The translations under genes and the position numbers were made by a program. The notes beneath the pieces are model-generated. The model was not told where the DNA came from, ran no database searches, and was given only the letters and a program-made list of their open reading frames with translations. Positions 45,438-55,309 of a stretch of DNA of 64,000 nt are shown one piece after another. The DNA comes from Rouxiella chamberiensis (GTDB lineage Bacteria > Pseudomonadota > Gammaproteobacteria > Enterobacterales > Enterobacteriaceae), in the NCBI RefSeq assembly GCF_026967475.1, contig NZ_CP114058.1, positions 2,976,001-3,040,000 on the forward strand. Reading direction: 5' to 3'. Position 1 is the stretch's first letter. Each line of letters opens with the position of its first letter.

Positions 45438-46745
45438 CTAGAACCAGGTCGAGACAATCCCGGTAACATCGAACTGTTCGTTGACAAGCACCAGCTGACG
45501 CCACTTGTCAAAGGTGAGACACGGGTGCGAAATGTCAAAGGCCAGCATGTCACCCACCTTGATGTCGGCGTCTTCCGGAATCGACATAAACGCGTGCTGA
45601 TCCATCATCGCAAAGATTTTCCAGTCTTGCGGCGCGGGCACAACGGATGCGTAGGCTGCATGCTGGCCGCTCTGTGGACGATAGTGGCTGCTCGCCACCG
45701 GAAAACCGGCGTCTGACGAGGAATCGCGTTTGCCGAGGCCAACGATGGCCCTTCCCGGCTCCGGTAAGGATTGCACGTAGGCCCAGACCTGCAAGGCAGG
45801 CAGCAGACTGAAATTCATTTCACGCGCCACCGGATTTTCCTGCTTGATTCGGTCGGCGGCACGCAGATAAGCGCCGACGTCATGGGTCAGATAACAGCCA
45901 GGACGCAGAATGACATCGAGCGCAAAATGGCGCGCACCATCCAGATGCGTCCCCACGCGGCTAAACTCTTCGGCGACCACGTCATACCATGCCGAACCTG
46001 CGCCGGAAAGTATCACCTCGGACTCTTTGAATTGCCCGGCTTCGGCCAGCGACTGCGCGCGGCCGATAACGTGCTGCAGGAAGGCGCGGATAGGCGCTTC
46101 CTCGTTCAATACGCCTTCATAAAGCTCGACACCGACCAGTGACAATGACTGCGGCCAGCGGGCAATCGCCTCCAGCACCGCGTTCTCCTGCTGAAGTGTA
46201 CGAATGCCGGTTCGCCCGCCCTGCATACCAAACTCGAGCAGAATACGCAGCGTCTGCCCGCTTTCGGCGAAGAATGCGCCCAGTGCGTCAACGTTGTCGG
46301 CAGAGTCGACAATACACACAAATTCGAAGGCGGCATCTTTGTGCATCAGATTGGCGATGATGGCCATGTTGGCCTTCCCGACGAGCTGATTCGCCATCAA
46401 AACCTTGCGCACGCCAAAGGCAAAGCCCGCTTCGACCTGCGGCGCGGTGGCAAGCGTAATGCCCCAGGCACCGGCATCGGTCTGCATCTTGAACAACTCG
46501 GGGCTCATGGTCGTTTTGCCGTGCGGCGCCAGCTTGACCTGATAGCGGTCGATAAACTCCTGCATCCATGCCAGATTGTGCTGAATCTTTTCTTCCGACA
46601 GCACGGCAACCGGCAGACTGACCTGCTCTTTGAGAAGATTCCAGCCCTGCTTCGCGATATCGCCCATGACGGCGTCTGCGGCCAGTGGGCCAAGTCCCTT
46701 GGTATGAGTGTTAGCCGGTTGGCTGGCAAAAAAAGTCTCTGACAT
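45438..46745 (-). CDS. fold-type III PLP-dependent enzyme (D-serine/D-threonine/hydroxyaspartate lyase-like)
   Basis: A 435-residue enzyme of the alanine-racemase-like fold III group that includes D-threonine aldolase, eukaryotic-type D-serine dehydratase and D-threo-3-hydroxyaspartate dehydratase. Lys77 in VKLAPHGKTTMSP should form the Schiff base with PLP. The His and Cys of the C-terminal SHPCLTFDKW match the zinc-binding pair of D-serine dehydratase. It is unrelated to the E. coli dsdA fold. It is followed by a 153-base gap and then, upstream in coordinates, garK on the same strand. A role in degrading a D-hydroxy-amino acid is inferred; the substrate is open. Confidence 0.82.
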   Translation of the reverse strand: MSETFFASQPANTHTKGLGPLAADAVMGDIAKQGWNLLKEQVSLPVAVLSEEKIQHNLAWMQEFIDRYQVKLAPHGKTTMSPELFKMQTDAGAWGITLATAPQVEAGFAFGVRKVLMANQLVGKANMAIIANLMHKDAAFEFVCIVDSADNVDALGAFFAESGQTLRILLEFGMQGGRTGIRTLQQENAVLEAIARWPQSLSLVGVELYEGVLNEEAPIRAFLQHVIGRAQSLAEAGQFKESEVILSGAGSAWYDVVAEEFSRVGTHLDGARHFALDVILRPGCYLTHDVGAYLRAADRIKQENPVAREMNFSLLPALQVWAYVQSLPEPGRAIVGLGKRDSSSDAGFPVASSHYRPQSGQHAAYASVVPAPQDWKIFAMMDQHAFMSIPEDADIKVGDMLAFDISHPCLTFDKWRQLVLVNEQFDVTGIVSTWF

Positions 46746-46834
46746 GATGAGTTCTCTTTAGGGAATAAGCCTCAAAGCTAACGCAAAAAATCAGCAGAGG
46801 AAACCGCTTTAGTGGAGTGTGGGGCGGATGAAAC

Positions 46835-46869
46835 AAAAAACCGATATCCCGCTTTCCGGATACCGGTTT
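46835..46869 (-). terminator. garK terminator
   Basis: On the minus strand AAACCGGTATCC pairs with GGATATCGGTTT with one mismatch, followed by six T. It lies 30 bases after the garK stop and separates garK from the PLP enzyme gene, so the two are probably separate transcripts. Confidence 0.88.
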
Positions 46870-46898
46870 AGAGAAAAATACGCTGTACAGACAGGATA

Positions 46899-48038
46899 TT
46901 ACAGTGCCTGTGACAGCTTGATGGTGGCCGCGATATTGCGCGCCGATTTTTGCAGATTCTCGGCCGCCGAGGCCAGCGCCTCTTCCAGCGAACAGATGCT
47001 GTAAAGCACGCTGAATACTGCGTCGATGCCGTTCTCGAACACCACATCGACATCTTTTGTCAGGCTGCCGCCGATGGCGATAACCGGCTTGTTATAACGT
47101 TTTGCCACGCGCGCAACCCCGATGGGCACCTTGCCGTTGATGCTCTGGCTGTCGATTCGCCCTTCGCCGGTAATAACCAGCGTGGCGTCCCTGACCAGCG
47201 CGTCCAGCCCCAGCGCCTCCGTCACAATCTCGATACCCTGTCGCAGTTCGGCGTGGCAGAATCCGTGCAGCGCCGCACCCATGCCGCCTGCTGCCCCCGC
47301 GCCCGGCACATTGTCGACGTCAATCCCGAGATCGCGTCTGATAATGTCGGCGTAATGTTTCAGATAGCCGTCAAGCTTGGGGATCATGTCCGGCGTCGCG
47401 CCCTTTTGCGGCCCGAAAATCGCCGTCGCGCCGTTTTTTCCGGTAAGCGGATTGGTGACGTCACAGGCTACCTCGATACGGCACGCAGCGATGCGTTTAT
47501 CCAGCCCGCTGATATCGATTTTTGCCAGATGCGCCAGCTCGCCGCCGCCGTAGCCAATGTCTTCGCCCTGGCTGTTCAGCAGTCTGGCACCCAGCGCCTG
47601 CATCATGCCCGCGCCGCCGTCATTGGTTGCACTGCCGCCGATGCCGATAATAATGTGTTCGACGCCGCTATCCAGTGCCCCTTTGATTAACTCGCCCGTG
47701 CCGTAAGAGGTTGTTTCAAGAGGATTACGTTTGGCCTGCGGTACGCTTTCCAGCCCGCTGGCCGCCGCCATTTCGATAAAGGCGATTTTCTCGTCGCCCG
47801 AAAGCCCGAAAAAGGCGTCCAGCGGTTCGCCGAGCGGTCCGGTCACTTTGCATTTGACCACCTTGCCGCGCGTGGCGGCGACCATGGCCTCGACCGTACC
47901 TTCACCGCCGTCGGCAACCGGCAGCTTGAAATAGTCTGCCTGCGGGAAGATTTCACGAAAGCCACTTTCGATAGCTTTGGCCACCTCCAGCGCGGACAGG
48001 CTCTCTTTAAAAGAATCAGGGGCGATAACGATTTTCAT
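46899..48038 (-). CDS. garK: glycerate 2-kinase
   Basis: GarK phosphorylates D-glycerate to 2-phosphoglycerate, the last step of glucarate/galactarate and glyoxylate-derived glycerate use, feeding enolase. The start ATG 48038 (MKIVIAPDSFKESLSA) follows AAGGGA and gives 379 residues. Family motifs VADGGEGTVEAM, GIGGSATNDGGAGM, GPQKGATPDMI and VITGEGRIDSQS are all present. No other glucarate genes are in the window; in E. coli the gud genes lie next to barA. Confidence 0.95.
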   Translation of the reverse strand: MKIVIAPDSFKESLSALEVAKAIESGFREIFPQADYFKLPVADGGEGTVEAMVAATRGKVVKCKVTGPLGEPLDAFFGLSGDEKIAFIEMAAASGLESVPQAKRNPLETTSYGTGELIKGALDSGVEHIIIGIGGSATNDGGAGMMQALGARLLNSQGEDIGYGGGELAHLAKIDISGLDKRIAACRIEVACDVTNPLTGKNGATAIFGPQKGATPDMIPKLDGYLKHYADIIRRDLGIDVDNVPGAGAAGGMGAALHGFCHAELRQGIEIVTEALGLDALVRDATLVITGEGRIDSQSINGKVPIGVARVAKRYNKPVIAIGGSLTKDVDVVFENGIDAVFSVLYSICSLEEALASAAENLQKSARNIAATIKLSQAL

Positions 48039-48093
48039 AAACAATCCCTTTGGAGTCCAAGCCTAAAGCATAGTCCGCTATCGCGCGGCAGAC

Positions 48094-48121
48094 ATAAAAA
48101 AGGCAGGCCGAAGCCTGCCTT
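48094..48121 (-). terminator. degP terminator
   Basis: On the minus strand AAGGCAGGC pairs with GCCTGCCTT over a TTCG tetraloop, followed by a T run. It lies 56 bases after the degP stop and upstream of garK, insulating the two genes. Confidence 0.93.
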
Positions 48122-48176
48122 GCTGCCGATGACGGGCGGAGTGGAAGCTCCAGACCGCCCGTGACCGAAATCGCCG

Positions 48177-49640
48177 TTACTGAGCCAGCAGATAGATCTG
48201 GCTGTCGCCGCGCTGAACGTCCAGCGCCAGCACGCCCGGCTTGCTGTCGAGAATCTTGCGCAGATCGCCGAGATTGTTCACCGGCTGCTGGTTGACGCCA
48301 TGAATGATGTCACCTTTTTTCAGTCCGACACGCGCCGCGATGGAGCCGACCTTGACGCTGTCAATCTTCACGCCTTTCTGTCCGTTGACATCGCTGTTGC
48401 TCAGTTCGGCCCCTTCGATACCGGTGTACACCGTGGCGGAGGCGACCTGTGCAGGCTGAGTGCTCTGCTGCAAGGTGACGTCAACGTTCACCGGTTTGCC
48501 GTCGCGCAGCAGTCCAATGGTAATTTTGCTGCCAATCGCCATGGTGCCCACGTCGGCGCGGAAGGAGGCGAAGCTGCTGATAGGCTTGCCGTTCATGCTC
48601 ACAATCACGTCACCCGCCTTGATCCCGGCTTTTTCGGCGGCAGACTTCGGCAGCACCTGACTGATAAAGGCACCGCGCTGGGCATCCACCTTCATGGCTT
48701 TCGCCAGTTCGGAGTTCAGCTCGGTCCCCATGATGCCCAGTTCGCCGCGTTTGACCTGGCCGAACTCGACCATCTGTTTGGTCAGGTTCTGCACCATGTT
48801 GCTCGGAATGGCAAAGCCGATACCGATGTTACCGCCGTCCGGCGCAAGAATGGCGGTGTTCAGGCCAATCAGCTCGCCGTTCAGGTTCACCAGCGCACCG
48901 CCGGAGTTACCGCGGTTGATGGCGGCATCGGTCTGGATAAAGTTTTCATAATTTTCGATATTCAGCCCGCTGCGACCCAGCGCAGAGACGATACCGGAGG
49001 TCGCTGTTTCGCCAAGCCCGTACGGGTTACCGATAGCCACGGTATAATCGCCGACGCGCAGCTGTTCGGAGTCGGCAAACTTGATGGCGGTCAGGTTCTT
49101 GGCATCGATAAGCTGAATCACCGCGATATCGGACTGCGGATCCTTGCCTATCACTTTCGCCGTGAAACGACGTCCATCGTTAAGCTGTACGGTAATCTTG
49201 TTGGCGTTGTCTACCACGTGATTGTTGGTGACGACATAGCCTTTTGCGGCATCGATGATGACACCGGAACCCAGCGCCTGGAAAGCCTGCTTGGCAGGCG
49301 GCTGCTGCGGCTGGCCGTCGTCGCTGCCGTCATCGCTACCCGGCCCGCCCTGCTGGCATACCGGAGAATTCTGGAAGGGAGAACCATCCTGACAAAGCGG
49401 CGAGTTTTCACCAAAGAACTGCTGGAACTGTTGTCCCATGCGCGGCGTTTTCACCGGCGCGCTGCCGTCAATATTGATGCTGACCACAGAAGGCATCACT
49501 TTTTCCAGCATGGGAGCCAGACTCGGAACCTGAGTGGAACTTGAAGACGCAGTCTCTGCAGCCAATGCCGATGAAACAGGCGCTACAGCCATACCAACAC
49601 TTAATGCCAAAGCGCTCAAGAATAGAGTAGTTTTTTTCAT
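48177..49640 (-). CDS. degP: periplasmic serine endoprotease DegP (HtrA)
   Basis: DegP degrades or chaperones misfolded envelope proteins. A signal peptide ends near residue 28 (SSALAAE). The catalytic triad is His141 (TNNHVVD), Asp171 (SDIAVIQ) and Ser246 (RGNSGGAL). The Q-rich LA loop (about 75-118) keeps two cysteines (83 and 95) and an unusual GSDDGSDDGQ stretch. Two PDZ domains follow (about 285-375 and 390-480). It has 487 residues (E. coli 474). It is transcribed from a sigma-E-type promoter and closed by a tetraloop terminator. Confidence 0.98.
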   Translation of the reverse strand: MKKTTLFLSALALSVGMAVAPVSSALAAETASSSSTQVPSLAPMLEKVMPSVVSINIDGSAPVKTPRMGQQFQQFFGENSPLCQDGSPFQNSPVCQQGGPGSDDGSDDGQPQQPPAKQAFQALGSGVIIDAAKGYVVTNNHVVDNANKITVQLNDGRRFTAKVIGKDPQSDIAVIQLIDAKNLTAIKFADSEQLRVGDYTVAIGNPYGLGETATSGIVSALGRSGLNIENYENFIQTDAAINRGNSGGALVNLNGELIGLNTAILAPDGGNIGIGFAIPSNMVQNLTKQMVEFGQVKRGELGIMGTELNSELAKAMKVDAQRGAFISQVLPKSAAEKAGIKAGDVIVSMNGKPISSFASFRADVGTMAIGSKITIGLLRDGKPVNVDVTLQQSTQPAQVASATVYTGIEGAELSNSDVNGQKGVKIDSVKVGSIAARVGLKKGDIIHGVNQQPVNNLGDLRKILDSKPGVLALDVQRGDSQIYLLAQ

Positions 49641-49707
49641 CAGAAGAAATCTCTTTAAATTATGGGGTGGCGACAGGGCTTTGCCACCTTGTCAGGTCGT
49701 CGATTAC

Positions 49708-49734
49708 TGAGATTTTATTAATAACCCGAAGTTC
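49708..49734 (-). promoter_or_regulatory. sigma-E-type promoter of degP
   Basis: On the minus strand GAACTT (49729-49734) is followed after 16 bases by TCTCA (49708-49712). Spacing and -35 agree with the sigma-E consensus and with the known E. coli degP promoter; the -10 differs by one base from TCTGA. It lies 68 bases before the degP start, so envelope-stress control is expected. Confidence 0.78.
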
Positions 49735-49848
49735 ATCTTCGTCGAACTGACAATAGTAAAAAAGTATTGTCACAATTTACAAAAGCATACTTTTTAATCA
49801 GTGATTTGCAGCCCTGAATTCGCTGAAAACGGCCTTTTTTGCCGTCCT

Positions 49849-51366
49849 TTATTCTGCTGCCATCAGTCGACGATACTCGTCGTAAGCATAAAGATCGGTC
49901 ATGCCGCTGATGTAATCCTGAATCATCCGCGCGCGATGATAATATTCGGTCACCTGTATTTCGGCCGTCGAACGGTGCGCCAACGTGGCAATCGCCTCGC
50001 TATAGGCCAGCCGATGCTTGGCAGAGAGTTTGTGAAACAGTCTTGTTTCAATAGGATAGCCGCGATGTGTGTCTTTCTCGACTAATTGGCGAAATTCGTC
50101 GAGCGGCATATCCAGCAGCGGGCTGTAGATATCCAGCAGGCCGCTAATCACCCGATACCCCTGCAACTCCAGCTCTTCGACCTCATAGTGGTTGAAGACA
50201 TGCTTGAACGCCACGCTTTTGTAACTCTCCAGCAGACGGTTGGGCTGGCTGTCATCTTCAAGTAAAGCCTGATTGAAGGTTCCTGAAAATATTGACGATA
50301 AATTACTTATGAAACGTGCGGCGGCATGCGGCACCAGCTGTTTTACCGTCTGCACGCGCAGCTCCATGAAGAAGTAGTCGACCGGATTGCGGAAGGTTTT
50401 CGCACGATCCATTTTCTGATAGGCAACATCGACGACCTTCTGGAACAGGTCGTCCGGCGTGCTTTCGCCCCACTCTTTCTTCAAATGCCCATAAAGTTGC
50501 TCGACGGTGAAAATGTCTTTTTCGACCGCATCTTCGAGGTCGGCAATGCAATACGAGATATCGTCCGCCGCTTCCATAATGTAGGTCAGCGGGAAACGGT
50601 TGAACTCTCCGAGCCCCAGCTCACTGCGCATACGACGGATAAACGGCTCTTCGGAGAGATAAAAGCCCGGCTTTTTCATTAGATAATCAAAGGCTGCGGG
50701 CAAAGGTTCGGACCAGTAGGCAGGACGTGTATATTTCAGGATACAGGCGGTCTGGGTAAAGGTCAGATTCAGTTTCAGCAGGGTAAATACCAGACGAATC
50801 GCCTGCGCGTTGCCGTCGAAATGGCAGAGGTCATAGCGCACCTTTTTGCGCAGCAGATCCAGCGCGTCGTCCTGCTCGTCCAGCCGCAGAAAGGCTGGGC
50901 TGCCGTTTTCGAACGCCGTACTGCCGCTTTTCAGGCTGGCAAGATCCATCCGTTTGGCAAACCAGTTATTGATGGCCGACTCGCCAAAATGCCCGAACGG
51001 CGGATTGCCGATATCGTGCATCAGGCAGGCCATTTCAACCACGCTTTCAAAGGGATCGGTCGAGCCGTTCAGACCCAGACTCTCCAGACTGCCCGCCCGG
51101 CCGAGATGGTAGAGGATCTCTTTGGCGATATGTCGCCCGACCTGCTGAACCTCCATCGAATGCGTCAGACGGCTGCGCACGGCGGCGTTTTTCTCCAGCG
51201 GAAATACCTGGGTTTTTTGCTGCAAACGGCGAATGGCGGCAGAGTTGATTATCCGCCCGCGATCGCTCTCGAACTGGCGAATAATGTCATACTCGTCCCC
51301 GGCTTCTATCGGGGGACTAAAGGGACGCTGGAAGTTGAATTTCGTTTTAAAATCGATCCCGGACAT
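49849..51366 (-). CDS. dgt: deoxyguanosinetriphosphate triphosphohydrolase
   Basis: Dgt hydrolyses dGTP to deoxyguanosine and tripolyphosphate. It has 505 residues as in E. coli. The HD-domain metal site is seen in [18 protein letters not shown] and [33 protein letters not shown] and [16 protein letters not shown] are further family blocks. It lies upstream of degP and divergent from mtnN, as in E. coli. Confidence 0.97.
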   Translation of the reverse strand: MSGIDFKTKFNFQRPFSPPIEAGDEYDIIRQFESDRGRIINSAAIRRLQQKTQVFPLEKNAAVRSRLTHSMEVQQVGRHIAKEILYHLGRAGSLESLGLNGSTDPFESVVEMACLMHDIGNPPFGHFGESAINNWFAKRMDLASLKSGSTAFENGSPAFLRLDEQDDALDLLRKKVRYDLCHFDGNAQAIRLVFTLLKLNLTFTQTACILKYTRPAYWSEPLPAAFDYLMKKPGFYLSEEPFIRRMRSELGLGEFNRFPLTYIMEAADDISYCIADLEDAVEKDIFTVEQLYGHLKKEWGESTPDDLFQKVVDVAYQKMDRAKTFRNPVDYFFMELRVQTVKQLVPHAAARFISNLSSIFSGTFNQALLEDDSQPNRLLESYKSVAFKHVFNHYEVEELELQGYRVISGLLDIYSPLLDMPLDEFRQLVEKDTHRGYPIETRLFHKLSAKHRLAYSEAIATLAHRSTAEIQVTEYYHRARMIQDYISGMTDLYAYDEYRRLMAAE

Positions 51367-51569
51367 GATTTCCTACCTTATCAGACACTTCATCCGCCAG
51401 TGTTGCCCAGTCGTCGCGGCAGCAAACGCATTAATTCCTCTCTTTAGCCATGATAGACTATGCCGCATTGGTCGAGGCCGTGTCCAACGCTCTGCCCCAA
51501 AAGAACCGGGTTCCACATGCCCTGACTCGTCATGAGCAGGGGAAATTTTATCATCTGCGAGTATCCACT

Positions 51570-52274
51570 ATGAAAGTAGGCATCATCGGCGCAATGGAAC
51601 AGGAAGTGACCCTGCTGCGCGACAAAATCGAAAATCGTCAAACCCTGCAACGCGCGGGCTGTGAAATCTATACCGGCCAGCTGCACGGCGTAGACGTTGC
51701 GCTGCTGAAATCGGGCATCGGCAAGGTGTCGGCCGCGATGGGCACGACCTTGCTGCTCGAGCACTGCCAGCCGGACGTGGTGATTAACACCGGTTCCGCA
51801 GGCGGTCTTGCCAAGTCGCTGAAAGTGGGTGATATCGTGGTGTCCGAAGAAGTGCGCTACCACGATGCCGACGTGACCGCATTTGGTTACGAGCCGGGCC
51901 AGATGGCCGGTTGTCCGCCGTCGTTCGTTGCCGATGCCGATCTGGTTAAACTGGCAGAAACCTGCATCACCGGCCTTGATCTGAATGCGGTTCGTGGTCT
52001 GATTTGCAGCGGCGATGCCTTTATCAACGGTGCCGAGCCGCTGGCGCGCATCCGCAACACCTTCCCGACCGTGGCTGCCGTAGAAATGGAAGCCGCTGCC
52101 GTGGGTCACGTCTGTCATCTATTCAACACGCCGTTTGTGGTTGTGCGCGCCATTTCCGACGTCGCCGATACCGAATCTCACCTGAGCTTTGAAGAGTTTT
52201 TGGTGGTGGCGGCCGAGCAGTCAACCCTGATGGTCGATGCGATGCTGAAATCCCTGGCTGCGAATCCGCGCTAA
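51570..52274 (+). CDS. mtnN: 5'-methylthioadenosine/S-adenosylhomocysteine nucleosidase
   Basis: MtnN cleaves MTA and SAH, recycling methionine and removing the SAH inhibitor. The start [20 protein letters not shown] at 51570 is the family start (234 residues; E. coli 232); the open frame to 51450 is dismissed. Glu12, the base-binding [14 protein letters not shown] and the catalytic Asp in RAISDVAD are visible. btuF follows after six bases, so the two are one transcript, as in E. coli. Confidence 0.98.
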   Translation: MKVGIIGAMEQEVTLLRDKIENRQTLQRAGCEIYTGQLHGVDVALLKSGIGKVSAAMGTTLLLEHCQPDVVINTGSAGGLAKSLKVGDIVVSEEVRYHDADVTAFGYEPGQMAGCPPSFVADADLVKLAETCITGLDLNAVRGLICSGDAFINGAEPLARIRNTFPTVAAVEMEAAAVGHVCHLFNTPFVVVRAISDVADTESHLSFEEFLVVAAEQSTLMVDAMLKSLAANPR

Positions 52275-52280
52275 GCCGTG

Positions 52281-53102
52281 ATGAAACGCCTGCTCCCGCT
52301 CTGCCTGCTGAGTGCGCTGTGGCTGCCGCTGGCGGCCATAGCGCAGGTTGCGGAACGGGTGGTCAGTCTTGCGCCCAACCTGACCGAACTGGCCTACGCC
52401 GCGGGTCTGGGCGACAAGCTGGTGGGCGTCAGCGCCTATTCCGATTTTCCGCCGCAGGCGGCCCGCATCGAGCAGGTAGCCAACTGGCAAGGGCTGAACG
52501 TCGAACGTATTCTGGCGTTGAAACCCGATCTGGTGCTGGCGTGGCGTGGCGGCAATCCGCAGCGCCCGCTGGATCAACTGGCTTCACTCGGGATCCCCAT
52601 TGTCTATCTTGATCCCGAAAGCGTCGAGCAGGTGGCGCAGGCGCTCGACAGTCTGGCGCACTACAGCGCCACGCCAGCCCGCGCTCATGATGCCGCGAGC
52701 CACATCCGCCAGCAGTTGGCCGCGTTGCAGGCAAGACGCGCCAAACGCCCTCCTCTGCCGGTGTTTATCCAGTTTTCGACCCAGCCGCTGTTTACTTCAT
52801 CTGCAAAAACGCTGCAAAGCCAGATTGCGAGCCTGTGCGGTGCGCAAAATATCTTTGCCGACAGCCCTGCGCCCTGGCCACAGGTCAGCCGGGAACAGGT
52901 GTTGAGCCGCAAACCGCAGGCGATTATCTTTCCGGGCGACGACACGCAGCAGACCACTATCAACCAGTTCTGGCACGGGCAACTCGCCGTGCCCACGCTG
53001 GCAGTGAATGCCGACTGGTTCAATCGTGCGGGTCCACGGGTCATGCTGGCAGCCCGGCAGTTATGCCAGGAAATCGACGCGCTGCCGTCTGCACCGCCAT
53101 AA
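52281..53102 (+). CDS. btuF: vitamin B12 periplasmic binding protein BtuF
   Basis: BtuF delivers cobalamin to the BtuCD ABC transporter in the periplasm. A signal peptide ([19 protein letters not shown]) is followed by the class III binding-protein fold with [32 protein letters not shown] in pieces typical of the family. ATG 52281 is taken as the start; GTG 52278 is one codon upstream. It has 273 residues (E. coli 266). In E. coli yadS follows btuF; here erpA follows directly on the other strand. Confidence 0.95.
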   Translation: MKRLLPLCLLSALWLPLAAIAQVAERVVSLAPNLTELAYAAGLGDKLVGVSAYSDFPPQAARIEQVANWQGLNVERILALKPDLVLAWRGGNPQRPLDQLASLGIPIVYLDPESVEQVAQALDSLAHYSATPARAHDAASHIRQQLAALQARRAKRPPLPVFIQFSTQPLFTSSAKTLQSQIASLCGAQNIFADSPAPWPQVSREQVLSRKPQAIIFPGDDTQQTTINQFWHGQLAVPTLAVNADWFNRAGPRVMLAARQLCQEIDALPSAPP

Positions 53103-53135
53103 AAAAACCCCGTGCCGGAAGCACAGGGTTTTTTA
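53101..53135. terminator. bidirectional terminator between btuF and erpA
   Basis: A run of A, then CCCCGTGC, a CGGAA loop, GCACAGGG and a T run form an intrinsic terminator with one mismatch. It begins at the btuF stop and serves convergent btuF and erpA. Confidence 0.9.
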
Positions 53136-53157
53136 ATTCAACAAAACGTTTAAACGT

Positions 53158-53532
53158 TTAGATACTGAAGGAGGAACCGCAACCGCAGGTGGTTTTGGCA
53201 TTCGGGTTAGTCACCACGAAACGCGAACCTTCCAGTCCTTCTGTGTAATCCACCGAACCGCCGACCAGATATTGCAGGCTCATCGGGTCTACCACCAGCG
53301 CGACGCCGGATTTCTCGATGGTCATGTCACCGTCGTTTATCTTGTCATCGAAGGTGAAGCCATACTGGAAGCCACTGCAACCGCCGCCAGTAATGTATAC
53401 GCGCAGTTTCAGGTCTGGATTTTCTTCGTCTGCGACCAGATTTTTCACTTTACGGGCTGCGGCTTCGGTAAATTGCAACGGCAGCGCGACGGGCGCATCC
53501 AGGGTTGGCTCGCTTAAAATAGGTTCACTCAT
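53158..53532 (-). CDS. erpA: iron-sulfur cluster insertion protein ErpA
   Basis: ErpA is an A-type carrier that hands 4Fe-4S clusters to apoproteins such as IspG, essential for isoprenoid synthesis. The three ligand cysteines lie in [12 protein letters not shown] and the C-terminal [11 protein letters not shown]. The start ATG 53532 ([11 protein letters not shown]) follows GGGAG with eight-base spacing. The 124-residue protein has a slightly longer N-terminus than E. coli (114). Confidence 0.97.
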   Translation of the reverse strand: MSEPILSEPTLDAPVALPLQFTEAAARKVKNLVADEENPDLKLRVYITGGGCSGFQYGFTFDDKINDGDMTIEKSGVALVVDPMSLQYLVGGSVDYTEGLEGSRFVVTNPNAKTTCGCGSSFSI

Positions 53533-53671
53533 AGTGTTTACTCCCAATCCGAATTCTGTTCAGGCCGTCGGATTGACTGTCTGAATAATGAACTGATTAT
53601 CTTATACCTGCATCACAACTTCAAGTATGGGCCGTTTTCGCCACGCCGTCCCGCTAAATTTCAGGGTTATT

Positions 53672-55078
53672 TTATCTAACGGTGCTGTCGGCCTGCTCTC
53701 GTTCCTGCTTTAGCAAGATGCGGGTCAACAGAGTGGAATACAAGGGCTTGCCGCCCAGAAACTGCGCCATCAGCGTCGCGCCGAGGCAGGTAATGATCAT
53801 CGGCAGGATGAGCTGATAATTTTCGGTCATCTCGAGCACCAGCACAATGCCGGTGAGCGGCGCACGCACGGTGGCGGCAAACAGCGCGCCCATTCCGGCA
53901 ATCGCAAAGGTGCCTGGCTCGATGCCGTACTGCGGAAACAGGGCGGCGGCGGCCATGCCGAACGCGGTGCCAAGCAAGGTGCCCAACGCCAGCATGGGGG
54001 CAAAAATCCCGCCCGGCGCGCCCGAAGAAAAACACAATAATGTGGTCACTACCCGGGCAAAAAAGATAAACAGCAGCATGCCAAGGGAATAACTGCCCGC
54101 CGCAGCCAGCGGGATCAGCGCAAATCCCCCGCCTGCCGCTTCGGGTTGGAACAACCCCAGAAGTCCGCAAAGGCCGCCGAGCAGACCGCCAGTCAGCAAA
54201 ATCCTGTTCAGCTTGCCGCCGTGCAAACGGGCAAACATATCCTGAGTGCGGAAGATAAGCGCATTGAAGCCGACGCCCACCCCGCCGAAAACCATTCCCA
54301 GCAGTAGATACAGCCAGAAAGTGTTCAGCGACACGTTCGCCAGCACACCAACGTCGATAACCGCCCGTTCGCCGTTGAACAACCGATAGACGATGCTCGA
54401 CATAATCACGCCGATAAACACCGCCTTGACCGAAATCAGGCTGTAGCGAAACTGGAGACGCATCTCTTCAATAATAAAAAGAATACCGGCCAGCGGCGCA
54501 TTGAACGCGGCCGACAGCCCCGCCGCCGCACCGGTAGCAAGCAGCGTATGACGGGCTTCGGCAGAGCGCATACGAAAAATATCGGCCAGCATCTGCCCCA
54601 GATTGGCGCCCATTTGCACGGTGGGTCCTTCGCGTCCGAGCACCATTCCTGCGCCCAGCGTGCCCATGCCGCCCACAAATTTTACCGGAATAACTCGCCA
54701 CCAGCGAACGGGCCTCAACGCTTCCAGCGCGCCTTCGATTTCCGGAATGCCGGAACCACTGGCTTCGGGCGCAAACCGGCGCACCAGAAAATAGCCCATC
54801 ATCGCCAGCAGTGCCGAGATCAGAAACGTTGCGCCCCACAGCAGCCAGGCAGGGTCGCTGACCTTGTGCCATTCCGTCAGCCTGAGGTGAATAACCCAAT
54901 CCACGGCCCTCTCGAACGCGACACCCAGCAGTCCCGCCAGAATCCCGACAAGCGCAGCCACTACCAAAATAGCCACCGGCGTTTTGTCACGGCGCAAAAA
55001 TTGACGCAATACGTCGCTGGGACGCCTGCGCTGCGAAAGTGCGGTAGCGCGGGGACCAAGCATCGGAAATTGGTTCAT
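53672..55078 (-). CDS. clcA: H+/Cl- exchange transporter ClcA
   Basis: ClcA is an inner-membrane chloride/proton antiporter of the CLC family, used in acid stress. It has 468 residues (E. coli 473). The selectivity-filter motifs GSGIPE (108-113) and GREGP (148-152) are intact, with gating Glu150. The inner proton glutamate is Glu205 in [10 protein letters not shown], so it should be an exchanger and not a channel. [14 protein letters not shown] is the third filter motif. It lies between erpA and divergent hemL. Confidence 0.97.
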   Translation of the reverse strand: MNQFPMLGPRATALSQRRRPSDVLRQFLRRDKTPVAILVVAALVGILAGLLGVAFERAVDWVIHLRLTEWHKVSDPAWLLWGATFLISALLAMMGYFLVRRFAPEASGSGIPEIEGALEALRPVRWWRVIPVKFVGGMGTLGAGMVLGREGPTVQMGANLGQMLADIFRMRSAEARHTLLATGAAAGLSAAFNAPLAGILFIIEEMRLQFRYSLISVKAVFIGVIMSSIVYRLFNGERAVIDVGVLANVSLNTFWLYLLLGMVFGGVGVGFNALIFRTQDMFARLHGGKLNRILLTGGLLGGLCGLLGLFQPEAAGGGFALIPLAAAGSYSLGMLLFIFFARVVTTLLCFSSGAPGGIFAPMLALGTLLGTAFGMAAAALFPQYGIEPGTFAIAGMGALFAATVRAPLTGIVLVLEMTENYQLILPMIITCLGATLMAQFLGGKPLYSTLLTRILLKQEREQADSTVR

Positions 55079-55309
55079 GGGCTTCTTTTCATTGAATAAA
55101 AGGAAAAAAACAGGTTAACGAGTTAATCATGAAAATCGTCGGCAAGGGAGAACTAATATATTTCTTAACCTTTCGCCGGCCAGCAAAGATTTCATAACGG
55201 CGTCATGTTCTCTAGAATAGAAGGCAATCTGTGAGGATTACCTTTCAAAATACTATTTTTCTTAGTGCGAGCTTACCAAGCCCGCACGAAAAAAACCAGG
55301 AGCCGATCA

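Noticed and set aside
45389..48176. Chimeric assembly joining two distant genome regions
   Set aside because: The two flanking blocks are separate in E. coli, but the junction genes are intact, properly terminated and oriented, and Yersinia has, to my memory, the same order. A natural arrangement is simpler.
48300..49544. 414-codon plus-strand frame opposite degP
   Set aside because: It is the antisense of a G+C-rich conserved gene, lacks any family motif and has the His/Arg/Gln-rich make-up of a shadow frame. The same applies to long antisense frames over cysN (18686-19753), eno (35884-36879) and fhuA (61123-62160).
52200..52280. Cobalamin riboswitch upstream of btuF
   Set aside because: The gap between mtnN and btuF is only six bases, leaving no room for one; btuF is simply the second gene of the transcript.
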